64,000 bases of DNA, from NCBI GenBank assembly GCA_037179385.1, contig CM074179.1:70141806-70205805 (forward strand), given 5' to 3'. The notes under the pieces were generated by a model. It had not been told where the DNA came from, made no database searches, and worked only from the letters and a program-made list of their open reading frames with translations. This DNA is from Holothuria scabra (Eukaryota; Echinodermata; Holothuroidea; Aspidochirotida; Holothuriidae). Shown piece after piece: positions 11,985-22,520 of the stretch. The translations under genes were made by a program, and so were the position numbers. Numbering within the stretch: the stretch's first letter is position 1; every line of letters begins with the position of its first letter.

Positions 11985-12297
11985 ACACGATACACTTGGT
12001 TTTTCGACCGATAATCTTGGTTTTTCGAACGATAAACTTGGTTTTTCGATCGAAAAACTTGGTTTTTCTTATTATTGGACATTCGGCTTCGAAAAACCAA
12101 GTTTATCTTTCGATATACCAGGTAGATCGAAAAACTTGGATTTTCGATTGAAAATCCAAGTTTTTCGACCGATAAGCCTAGTTATTTTGAAAATCCAAGT
12201 TTTTCGACCGAAAGACCAAGATATGGAGATAATCTTGGTTTTTCGACCGATAATCTTGGTTTTTCGACCGATAAACTTGGTTTTTCGATCGAAACGT
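11985..12297. repeat. Second array of the 21-bp repeat
   Basis: The TTGGTTTTTCGACCGATAAAC-type unit recurs, more diverged than at 10362-10760 and with orientation switches near 12085, 12130-12195 and 12230. The boundary tttttcttattattggacatt (12064-12085) is the reverse complement of the cap at the first array (tgtccaataattagaaaaa), so both arrays belong to one element family. The frame at 11956-12399 is repeat-derived. Confidence 0.85.
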
Positions 12298-12311
12298 ACG
12301 TACGTACGTTC
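12293..12311. repeat. ACGT microsatellite
   Basis: Four to five ACGT units abut the end of the second 21-bp array. Confidence 0.8.
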
Positions 12312-15102
12312 AGATAACTACTGTAGTATAATACTAGCTAGCTTGAGTCAACGATTACGCGGCGGTACTATAGCGATACAGTCATATCATATGCACTAAT
12401 ATACAGCACCGTACGCACGTTCGATCGTACAAATGTAATATCGAAATTGGCGGGAAACGATATATTTGCATACCACATGCAGAGTGACAGTACAGACAAA
12501 GAGTCTATATTGTTGTCTCCGTGTATATATACATTATCGCTGAATGAATGGCGCTCTTTCTCCTGCTTTCCGGTAAAGTAAACATATATATAGTACAGTA
12601 GTAGTAGCTAAGGTTTGGGGAAGCATAGAAACACTTCTATCAGGACTTGAACTTTCCCAGAGAGCCTCCCTTTAAAACGGCCGTTCCGAATCTGCTTAAA
12701 TTTCTTAGTGCAGGGGAAGGGGCATGCGCCAGCTTTTGCTTTGCAGCTTTATATGGGGAAGGGAGGACAGCACGCTAAATTCTTTGCCTACAAAAAGTGA
12801 ACGCAATGGCTTTTCAGGCTCCTGACTATTTTTGCTTTGCCCCCCCCCCCCCCGACCATAGTGGAGCCGGCGTACGGAACTTTTCCAATTTGAATGGGGG
12901 GGGGGGCGTGGGAGGCAGGATTTTTTTTTTGCCAGAAAATTCTTCGATAAGCCTTATTTTGGACACTAACCAACAACGGTGTACGAAGCAGAGTCTGACC
13001 CAATGCATATTTCGTGGGAAAATGATATTTATTCTGGCGCGTAGCCCGCTTATGTATTGAATGTATTCCATGCAGGTATTTCTGCGGATAAATACTTTCT
13101 CCGAACAGAAGGCATTAAAGTGTGAATACAAAGGGGACTTGAGGGAGATCTCTAACGGCATATCCTTTGCGTAGGCCAGTACTCCCATCTTTCACACGCT
13201 CCCAAAATTAGAATTCAATAGATTAGGAAAATTTTCAAACACTATCACTTCGCAAAAGTACAAAAAATAACATCATTTTGCATCTTAGACACCTTATACG
13301 ACCAAAGGGTAGGGGACACCCCTCGATAAACGGTACTCACCATGAAATGAAAAAGAGTCCTATACAGCGCATGCATTTGTGAATAATACAAATCCTAAAA
13401 GACGCATCAAAAAGGCCAAATTCACGCATTGATGCCCCTTCAACTGAGGTGGATTACGAAGTCAGGTGTGAACTCCCACCAGCACCACCTCCTGGCTGGA
13501 AAATTGACGGGTAACCTGTTAAGTGACAACCTTTTAAAAAGTGTCCGTACGTTGAATCCTTTGTTCTCGGTAGATTTACCTACTTTTGGTCTACCCCCAC
13601 TTTTGTAACTCCAGTTACGCTACTGAAAACATATGAATCTATATGGTTACTTTTTGGTGGTTCCGGCAGAGGGACATACCAAAATAAGGATCCGATTGTA
13701 GGGGGAAACGTCGAAGTGACGCATAGCGCTTGCCGTGATAGGCGTTGGGTGAGTGGTGACAATGAATAATGTTGGATTTTACATTAGGCACGGAACTATA
13801 TGATGTTACTTTGACAGAAAAAAAGAAAAAAAGGCGGGACCCCCCCCCCCCCCCTTGTGATGTTACTGTAGGGTTTGTCAGATCTGCAGATAGAGAGATG
13901 GGAATTGCTTCAATGAACAAATGTGAAGTACTTTTCGCTGTATTATTGAGACATTCATCAAATAGAGTTCACCTGAAACCTTCACAGATTTTATAAAAAG
14001 AGGGAGAATTTAACTTGTCATTTCATTCATCTGATCTGAAACTAAATCATCTCCCTTCCATTCACTCGTCTAGTTCTTTTCCCGTTTGGCTCCGTTATCT
14101 CCCTTTATTCCTTGATTTCTTTTTATCAACTCGGTGGTTTGAGCTAGTCTCTCCTACTGAGAACGTCAGGGGGGAGATCTTGTCCTCTGTTCTCTGACTC
14201 ATCCCTAATTACAGACGCGCTACGGTAGGGACTATATAATTTTTATAGCAGCAACGCTGCTTGGACCGTCAAACTCAATTAAGACTAGTTAAACGGTTCC
14301 ATCCGAATGGACTTAATTCAAGATATCCACTTGAAAGGGACCAGTTAAATAGTCTCCAAAAGGAATTGGGTCAGGATATTTGATTCGGGACAGTAGAGAA
14401 ACTGGGGTGATGTTAAAAGCGGGAAGGTGGGAATAAATTATGACACAAATGTACCGGCAGCTTATAAATGTACCGGAAATTGTCAGGTTGTCAATGGGTT
14501 ACGGTACACCTTAACCAGTCGCCCCGCACCAGTCAGCAAGTGACCGCCCTCCACCCACCAAAGGCTTGCATTATTTTCCACACTTAAGTAGTTCATAAGA
14601 CTACTAATACTAGCTTCATCAGGGCTGGCGCCATGATTTGCATGACTTGGGCCAATATTTCATGTGACGACCAGCATCTCCAAGCCCCAACCGTGACAAT
14701 GGTAATTAGTTGCCGATTGGACAGAGAACGCCGTATTTGCAAGTAAAGCCCGCCGATACTTTTACCTTCTTGAAACAACTGAAATATATGAAAATATGGG
14801 AAACTTTATTATTAGAGGACGTTTTAAAGTCATTCAAAAAACTTCCAAAAAGAAAAAGAAATTCCAAAAGTTAGGGACTATTGAAGAATCTTCCTCCCTA
14901 TGGGCAAATCAACTGAGGGTCACCATAGCTGACTTGACTAGCTGTATCATGTTTTTGGTGCTAGGGATGCTATTGATAAACCTCTAGGACTAAAAATATG
15001 ATGCAGCTTCAAGTTCTCAATCCGATTGCGGTTTCCGACAAAATTCGTCACCCCAAACTAAAACTGTCGTGTGGGTCTATCAAAATTCTCATTTGACATA
15101 GC
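12312..15102. other. Non-coding DNA with long poly(C)/poly(G) tracts
   Basis: It contains C14 (12840-12853), G11 (12896-12906) and C15 (13840-13854). Frames across these tracts (12788-13188, 13639-13996) are artefacts of homopolymers. The word gttacgctactg near 13615 resembles the TACGCC ends of the dispersed family. No gene was recognised. Confidence 0.5.
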
Positions 15103-15108
15103 CTTTTG

Positions 15109-17069
15109 TACGGAAGCGTAGAAGGGACATGCAAAAAAAAAAAAAAAAAAACTCTCACAGCAAAATGACATTTTTCGAGGAATTGACATTTTGACGACCA
15201 AAATTAAGTCTTCAAAATGACAAAAAACCGAAATTTGGTGTTTTAATTAAAGTGTCAAAACTTTAAAATTCTGAAAGTTGTCATTTTGCCGAGTTAAAAA
15301 ATGTCTACAAAATGACAAAATTCAGATAATTGTCACTTTTCTCATTTAGAACATCTCGTCAAAATTGCAAAATTCAGAAATTTGTCATTTTGCCGAATTA
15401 AATCATATCGTCAAAATGGCAAAATTCAGAAGATTGTCATTTTAGCGAGTTTGAACATCCGGCCAAAATGGCAAAATTTAGAAAAATGACATTTTGATGT
15501 GTTTAAACATCTCTTCAAAATCGTAAAATTTAGAAAAATGACATATTGCCTAATTAGATCTTCTCGACAAAATGACAAAATTCGAAAAATTGTCATTTTG
15601 CTGAGTTAGATCATCTCGTCAAAACGGCAATATTCAGAAAAATTTCATTTTGCCGGGTAAGAACTTTTTGTCAAAATGGCGAAATTCAAAAAATTGACAC
15701 CTTGTCGAGTTAGATCATTTTGTGTAAATTGCGAAATTCTATGGAAGCGTTAAGGTGCCATCAAGTCAGGAACTTATGCTCTGGTTGGGCATCTGGAGTT
15801 GGAAAAAAGCACCACTCCCGAGGAAAAAAGAGTCGGGTACGGCCATGTGCGCCACATGAGAAAAATACTTGAATTAAGTCATATGGTGATGGCCGTATGG
15901 GACTCTTTTTTTCAGAGGGTGACTTTTACTCTATTCCCAATCCCCAACCACGGTATAATGTCTGCCCTACTGAGGAATCAATGTCTGCCAGATTAAGTAA
16001 GGTTTTGGCGAAAACGGGGAAGGGGGAGAGGCTCCAGCCCCCGGCCCCCATCCCTTACGGTCATGCATAGGATAAAATAAAATAGGTACAAGTCAATGAC
16101 GAAGCACTTTTGAAAAGTCAAAGGTAAAATCGTTGAGACAAAAAAATAAAAGAAAGGGATAGCCCCGACCCCAAATTCGAATTTGAGGGGCTATCTGAAG
16201 TCTGAAAGTTTTACCCCTGCCTCCTGCCTCAAGAGGTCAGATTGCCCCACAACGCACAGATATACATAAACGTTTCGGTATGAAAACATGTGAATTTAGT
16301 TGTAATGACGGCGCACATTATTCTACCTCTTTAGAATGTGGAAATATGAATCTGAAGCAGATTCGTAATCCGTCATTGACAATGACAAATTGACAATGTG
16401 CTAAATTTATCACTTGCAATAAGTGAGTAATTCATCAATTTTGTGCAAAAATGTTGAACTGTTGAAATATGGTGCGTTTGCATTTTATCATGTTTCTGCA
16501 AAATGTTAAGATAATTAGACTCATTACATCATTTTGTTGCAAAACGTTAAGATAATGCGATACGTTCGTAATTTGATGGCACCTTAACGTTTCCATAGAA
16601 TTTCGGCCTTAAGGTTCTAATTAGGCGAAATGGCAATTTTCCAAGTTTTGCCGTTTTGACAAGATGTTTCATCTAGGCAAAATGACAAAATTACAAATTT
16701 TGTCATGTTGACAAGATGTTCTAACTCAGCAAAATGGCAACTTTCCGAATTTTGCCATTTTGACAATATGTTGTTACCCTGCAAAACGACAGTTTTTCTG
16801 AATTTTACCATTCTAACGAGATGTTCTATTTCGCAAAAAAACAATTTTCGGAATTTCGTCATTTTGACGAGATGTTGTTTGGTCGGCAAAATTTCAATTT
16901 TCCGAATTTTGCCTTTTTGACGAGATGTTTTATCTTGTCAAAATGACAATTTTCCGGATTTTGCCATTTTAAGGAGTCCATTTAGTCGTCAAAATGTCAA
17001 TTTTACGAAAATTGTCACTTTGCCGAGGCAGTTCTTTTTTCTTTTGAATGGCCCTTCTACGCTTCCGTA
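15109..17069. mobile_element. Foldback-type element with 52-bp subrepeats
   Basis: The outer ends TACGGAAGCGTAGAAGGG (15109-15126) and its exact reverse complement (17052-17069) are flanked by CTTTTG on both sides (15103-15108, 17070-17075), a 6-bp target duplication. The left arm carries about ten tandem units with a strict 52-base period (register points 15256, 15308, 15360, 15412, 15464, 15516, 15568, 15620, 15672). The right arm carries about eight units of the same period in inverted orientation (16660, 16712, 16764 onward to about 17025). Each arm ends inside with a 33-bp inverted repeat (15732-15764 and 16573-16605, one mismatch). The spacer of about 800 bases holds another hairpin (15823-15846 with 15891-15912). 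This is the architecture of known foldback transposons. No protein is encoded, so it is presumably mobilised in trans. Confidence 0.85.
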
Positions 17070-17075
17070 CTTTTG

Positions 17076-18726
17076 ACTGACATTAAAACCCATTCTGCAT
17101 ATTAGGTAATATTACAAAGCATGCTCAAGGAGTGTCCTGACTTACACAGTATAGCTTTTTGCTCACCAGAGAATGTTGTAAAGCATTCAACTAGGAAAGT
17201 ATCATGATAAGGATTTTAGACAATTGTTGGAAGGGCTAGAAGGTTTGGAGAATTGCAACAGTCTGGGTGATGAAAATATGCCTTGAAGACTTTTCCCGAG
17301 AAGTTGTTGCAATTTTTAGACAAATATTCGAAAGAAAGGGTTACTTTACACTGGGGAAGATGTATAATGCTATGTAAAAAAGGCAATCTCCTGTTTAAAT
17401 TGCAAAATTATGTACAATATATTGAGTGACGTGAATAATCGTGACACCCCCCCCCCCCTCCCCAACAAACACACACGCAAAAACCTTTTGGATGGAGTAA
17501 TCAGGGTCGAAATTCGGAAAAAGAGAACCTCGGGGGTAAAAGAATAGTTAACTTTGGTCAGTTAAAGGTTCGTAGCACGATCATTAAATTTGACTAGATA
17601 AGCCTTTCGAGTATTTTTTTTCACAATCATATAAACACCGGACAAAACAATGACCCTTTCAGGAATCTTTCTACGGCATTTGTTTATTTCTAACGATTTA
17701 TCTGTTAACAGAATCCGACTGCTGTTTCTTTTGCTGGACAGTCTAGTGTACGGTAATGCAGTACACTGCCTTCTTTGTCTTCATAGAGAGCTGGTATTTG
17801 CAAAATAACAACTCGTTGATCTTTACATAGCAAGCGGTGAATTCAGCAGAATATTAACAGAACAACTAAGCTAACCCACACGTTACCTAGGATGTAGAAT
17901 TTTTTGGTTACACTATATTTTGCAATTGGCTTTCCCTTATTTCTTGATTTTTAAGAATAGGAAGAGTACCTACAGGGTCGGAATAAAAAAAAAAATAATT
18001 GGAAGACTCGGAAATCAAAGTACTTCAAGTTGATGTTCAATTTATGGTACTACGAAAAATTTGCCTATCAAGGACTCTTCTCATAATCGCGTTAACAAGC
18101 AAAAATATAGTTCTACTTACTTTTGGCTGTCGACAATTTTAATGGGGGCGGGGGTGGGGGTGGAGGGGGGATTACTGAGGAACAGACTTCGCGGTGGGAA
18201 TTGCCACTACCATTCATTGCCCCCAGATCAGCTGGCGAGCGGGTTGAAAATGTACACAGTTTGTACAAAATAATCCCCAGACGATTAAACGGTATTTTGG
18301 GAACCTGGAAGAAATTGGATGGAACGGATTTTCATCCAGTTTAAGCACTGATTTTGATAAGTACAAGAAAAGCGTAATTACAGCTTTTGTTTCGTTGAGA
18401 TGATCGAGGCTTTCTCATCGCTGAAAAGGTGTCAAAACACGACAAAAGGAACTTACGTCATCGCAGTGACCGTTTGTATAACGAAAGCAATCAATATATA
18501 TCTTTTGAGCTTTGAAGACAGAATTTTTAACTGAAACATAATCATTTTAATGCCTTAAAATACATGTAAATTAGTAAAGTTCCTTTGAAACAGTACTTCG
18601 CTTAGGAAAATTGAGTCAACTTATCAATTTCGGCCTATCAAGGTTTCATACAATTTCCATATTCCTAACCCGTTTTACCTGATTACCCCTATCCTACAAA
18701 AAGAAAACATCCATCAGATCCTGAGG
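17076..18726. other. Anonymous DNA
   Basis: It contains C12 (17447-17458) and a G-rich tract (about 18144-18172). No domain, RNA gene or repeat family was recognised. Confidence 0.5.
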
Positions 18727-18965
18727 GACAACTAGAAAAAGGGCCGTCGCAGGCTGGACTTGAACCAGTACGTTGAAACTGGGCCATACTAACTACCTAC
18801 CTGACTATAACTAACTGACTGACTGATTGACTGGCTCTCTGACCGACCGACTGACTGATTGACTGACTGACTGATTGACTGACTGATTGACTGACTGACT
18901 GACTGATTGACTGACTGATTGGCTGACTGACCGACCGACCGACTGACTGACTGACTAACTAACCA
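18727..18965 (-). repeat. Pol III B-box-bearing repeat followed by a (GACT)n microsatellite
   Basis: On the minus strand the word GGTTCAAGTCC (near 18755) is a perfect tRNA/SINE B box, lying in a block that reads GGCCCAG, TTTCAA, then GCGACGGCCCTTTTTC. A similar block is at 34437-34510 and a weaker one at 59677-59730. On the plus strand the block is followed by degenerate GACT repeats (about 18805-18962). It is probably a tRNA-derived SINE whose A-box end has been replaced by or expanded into the microsatellite. The 61-codon Ser/Gln/Val frame here is repeat-derived. Confidence 0.55.
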
Positions 18966-19769
18966 TTCACCCATACTAAAAATCTTAGGAGAGCTTTCCG
19001 ACGATTATTAATTCATTTCGTTATTTGTATTGGCTGGTAAACTGTGACTTTCAAAAAGCACTTTATTTTGATACAGTTGTTTTACATTTTTACCATATAA
19101 GGTCCGTTTTTCATGAATCAAGTGGAAGAATTTTAGGAGAACACAATAATGAAGAAAGACCCTTTAAGACATGGAAGTCTTTCTTGAGAGGGGTTTCCCA
19201 TTGCCCTTCCCGTGAACAGTGGCGTAGCTGAGGGTTTGTAGGGCCCGAAACAAGAAACGACTAAAATTGGCACACTATTCCAGTAGCGTGCACAAAAATT
19301 GTCAACGTCGTACTTTTGGCAACGAAATTGACTAAACGCACTGTATGGCGCCTAGAAAAAAATTGGGGAAAGTTTTGCTTTCTTATGGGAATCAGATGCA
19401 CAATGGTGCTGTCATTGAAACATTTTGAACTCTGCATGGCAGCTAATAGGGTGACGCTCCTGTCACTCGGTCAGGAGTAGCTGCAGTGTTTGTTTGGTGT
19501 TACCGATAGAAAGGGGAAGTACCGGCAATTAGCCTAATACGAAGTAAGTAGAGGTTTTGCAAGGTTTGATTGTAAGCTGTCCTGGAAAATATGCCGAATC
19601 AAGTGCAATAATTTCTTTTACCTATTGCGCTCCATCCTACTATTAAAATAAATCAGACTTCGGGTTGAGCCGACGGTCAGTCAGCTCAGGGTGTGACTGG
19701 AGGCCAGCAACATCCTGGTCAGTCAGCTGGCAAGGTGTGTGTCGGACAGGCTCTTGGCAAGGACTGACT

Positions 19770-19840
19770 GACTGACTCGTTTTACTCTGTTCCACCCGGA
19801 GGTGCTTCAGAAGGCCCGAGGGTCCGGAGAAAAAGAGTCT
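19770..19840 (-). repeat. SINE tail fragment
   Basis: The words tccacccggaggtgcttcag and ggtccggagaaa match the 3' part of the SINE units at 20040-20500. No tRNA-like head is present. Confidence 0.5.
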
Positions 19841-20039
19841 TAGGCAAATCGATTCCAGCGATCGGAGAAAGCCCAAACACCAACAAACAGCAACAAGGCG
19901 AGAAGGGCAGGTCAGAGAGCCCCCGGCCACCTGCATAGTCCCCCGCAAAACAGCCAAGCCACCCCCAAACAGCCCCGGCCCAACACAGTGAAGTGAAGGA
20001 CTATGGAGACATTTGTTGGGCTATTCTCGGTGGGAGTAA

Positions 20040-20279
20040 GCTCTTGGCCAAGCAGGCAAAGTCGGGCCAGTTAACTGGTCCACCCGAAGGTGCTTCAGTC
20101 CGGCGCGCAACCGACTTCGTCGGCTGGGCAACCGATTTTAGTGGCAAGTCTATGTCAAGTGGGAGGAAAGCCGGAGTACCCCGAGAAAAACCCACGTACA
20201 TCGAGCGGGACATGAACCCATGCACACGTGACACTCATTGGTACACAGCAGCTGGCATAGCAAAACAAAGCAAAGTCGG
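20040..20279 (-). mobile_element. 5'-truncated tRNA-derived SINE
   Basis: It matches the neighbouring unit at 20280-20500 over about 210 bases, at a visibly high level. On the minus strand the B box reads GGTTCATGTCC, one base off consensus, and the A box is missing. The unit is joined head-to-tail to its neighbour, so the pair is a dimer with one intact promoter. Frames across it are repeat-derived. Confidence 0.75.
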
Positions 20280-20500
20280 CTAGTTAACTGGTCCACCCGA
20301 AGGTGCTTCAGTCCGGCGCGCAACTGACTTCGTCGGCTGGACAACCGATTTTAGTGGCAAGCCTATGCCAAGTGGAAGGAGAGCCGGAGTACTCGGAGAA
20401 TAACCCACGTACATCGAGCGGGACTTGAACCCATGCACATGTGAGACACATTGGTACACAGCAGCTGGAATAGACCACTCTGCCACTCAACGACCCCAAC
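20280..20500 (-). mobile_element. tRNA-derived SINE with intact A and B boxes
   Basis: On the minus strand the head reads GTCGTTGAGTGGCAGAGTGG. TGGCAGAGTGG fits the A-box consensus TRGYNNARNNG. About 60 bases on, GGTTCAAGTCC fits the B box. The body then reads TTCTCCGAGTACTCCGG and CTCTCCTTCCAC, which I recognise as resembling a conserved central segment of several animal SINEs, and ends with GAAGCACCTTCGGGTGGACC. It is not a functional tRNA: the anticodon and acceptor arms do not pair convincingly. Transcription would be by RNA polymerase III from the internal promoter. Confidence 0.8.
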
Positions 20501-21820
20501 GACACACAGCGGTTTTTGTAGTCAAAATCAAAAGCACGTATGCCTACCCATTTCCTCTCACTGGAATTTAGAAACCACAAACTTACTAATTCTAAACCAT
20601 TACGAGGGTAACATTTAAGTTTACAAATTTGATTGGTGCGGAAACTCCTTTGGTGTTAATTACCTTTTACACAATGCAATGAATACAAGTAGAGTGTACT
20701 CTTACCACACAATAACCGACGCGTATATTATAAGCCTGGAGGACATTACCGCAATGGTCAAGGGCACAGTTGCACTGAATATTGTCAAAGCACCAATCGA
20801 ACAGAAGTGGGCTGTTAATCTTTGTGTTATAACGTATATTGACTGAAATAGGCACCCAGAAGCCCCCCCCCCCCCCCAAATAAAACGGTAGGGTGGATGC
20901 ACCGGGATATATTTAACAAACTCACTGCGTTTAAATCAAGAGTGAATGCCTCTTTAACTGTATTTCTCTTGCATCAGGTACACTGCATATGAGGATACAG
21001 TATCACACATGTTTACATGATATGTTGTCGTAGAGGCTGATAGGCCTTTGAATAAAAAAGGGCCAATTGTTTTCTCTATTTGTTTTTGATGGATACTAAA
21101 CTTGCCATATATGCGACTTTGTCGTTTGTTGGAGCTTACACGGATAGGCATGTGATCTATTGATCCAGATTTCGGCATTACAATTTGAAGCTGATGAAAA
21201 CCTTTTAACAGCATAATTCAGGTAACTGAGATTTAGCGTCATGGAGGTCATAAGGAAAGTTTTTGCCAACTGGTCGTTACAGTCGCTTCAGTTTACAAAT
21301 AGGCTTCGCCTAAGTATGGGGACACCATTCATACGAAGGCATACAATTTCCCATCAAGCAAGGAAAATCAAAGGATTTAAGATAATGCAAACGTGTTTAT
21401 AAATGCAACTGCCATCATTCGGAATATTCTAAGTACAGTCGTAAATGAAAGTGGAAGTACAAAATCAAGCGAAGTAACTACAGTTGTTGGAGTCACTGTC
21501 ACTGTTTTTTTAATCCAAGATAAAATATCATGAGATAGTCAAGCATACTCTACGTTCGTGAGGTAACTCTTCCAAATAGTAAAATCTCATTTGAGTTATT
21601 CTATTTTAAAGTCTTCAGAACTTGAAGGAGTACATTCCTTAAAGGTCAAGAGCATTCGCCACAAACTTATTTGGAAGCAACAGCTAAATCTCACACGGTC
21701 TTCAACTTTATCCTTTAAAATATTTTAGGGCTTCAACTATGCCCATTCAACGTGAAACAAACTGTGACCTAAATTAAATTTCATGTTTGAGGAGAAAAGG
21801 TAGCTGTGATAATTTTGGAA
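20501..21820. other. Anonymous DNA
   Basis: It contains C15 (20863-20877). No gene was recognised; the frames at 20667-20902 and 20954-21214 show no domain features. Confidence 0.5.
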
Positions 21821-21825
21821 ATGTG

Positions 21826-22462
21826 TATGAAGGGCATCGACTTTTATCCCTCATAGGGTTTATAGTGTTGTTTGCTTGCAATAACTGGACCTTGATTATT
21901 CCTTGTTGTTGTGCCTAAGTTGGATCTTGGTTTTTGACCCTCCCACTAGGAAACACTTTGGTTAAATTACCAATGACTGGGCCAGCTACTGTACGCACCG
22001 AATAAGGAGTGATGCAAATAGTGTGACTATACTGTTGTCAAATTTGACCACTTATTTGACCATGGAACGGTCAGATTTGACCAAAGGCTAGTTAAACTAT
22101 TTTACCAATTTTGGTTTAGTGCGCAGTTGACCCACTCGTTGGTTTATTTTGAGTTTTAGAGTAGGAGGGTAAAAAGCCAAGATCATTCAGACTGATAGAG
22201 AACTTGGCTTTTAATTGCCCCTCGGAGACTCACCTTTAACCTACTACGTTATATACGTGTAATAAATGCTTAACATGAAAAACTTTTATTGCATGCGGAA
22301 CTGATGTGTATGAAGGGTCTTGAGTTTTATCCTCCATACTTAGCATATATATACAGTAGAACGTGTGCAATAACAATGATAGGACGTCTTGAAAATATGA
22401 GAAAAGATTGTTTTCTGTGGTTGAATTATCTTTATGAAGGTTCCTCAATTTTGTCCTTCATA
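21826..22462. repeat. Three dispersed copies of a short hairpin motif
   Basis: Copies at 21826-21855, 22308-22339 and 22433-22462 share the pattern TATGAAGG, a variable loop containing TTTTAT or TTTTGT, then CCTTCATA or a close variant. Stems are 8-10 bp. A diverged fourth copy may lie at 22470-22512, where the right stem is replaced by poly(C). Confidence 0.6.
21921..22186. mobile_element. Possible small MITE
   Basis: The words gatcttggtttttgaccctcc (left) and its imperfect reverse complement ending gccaagatc (22160-22186) face each other. The interior contains several TTTGACCA words, similar to the family at 31905-32690. The ends match over about 25 bases with a few differences. Confidence 0.45.
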
Positions 22463-22520
22463 CAAGTTGAATGAAGAATGAGAGATCTTGAATTTAACCC
22501 CCCCCCCCCCCCATGAAATT

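Noticed and set aside
11956..12399. 147-codon plus-strand frame
   Set aside because: Most of it is the second 21-bp array; no independent coding signal.
12788..13188. Frames with Gly-rich or Pro-rich runs on opposite strands
   Set aside because: Runs are poly(C)/poly(G) tracts; no conserved context.
15180..17040. Regular 52-base spacing reminiscent of a CRISPR array
   Set aside because: Units are degenerate throughout with no conserved repeat/unique spacer alternation, lie in inverted arms with TIRs, and the genome is eukaryotic.
18789..18974. Ser/Gln/Val-rich minus-strand frame
   Set aside because: It translates the GACT microsatellite.
20400..20500. Possible functional tRNA gene on the minus strand
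   Set aside because: A and B boxes are present but the cloverleaf stems do not pair and the sequence continues into a SINE body duplicated next door.
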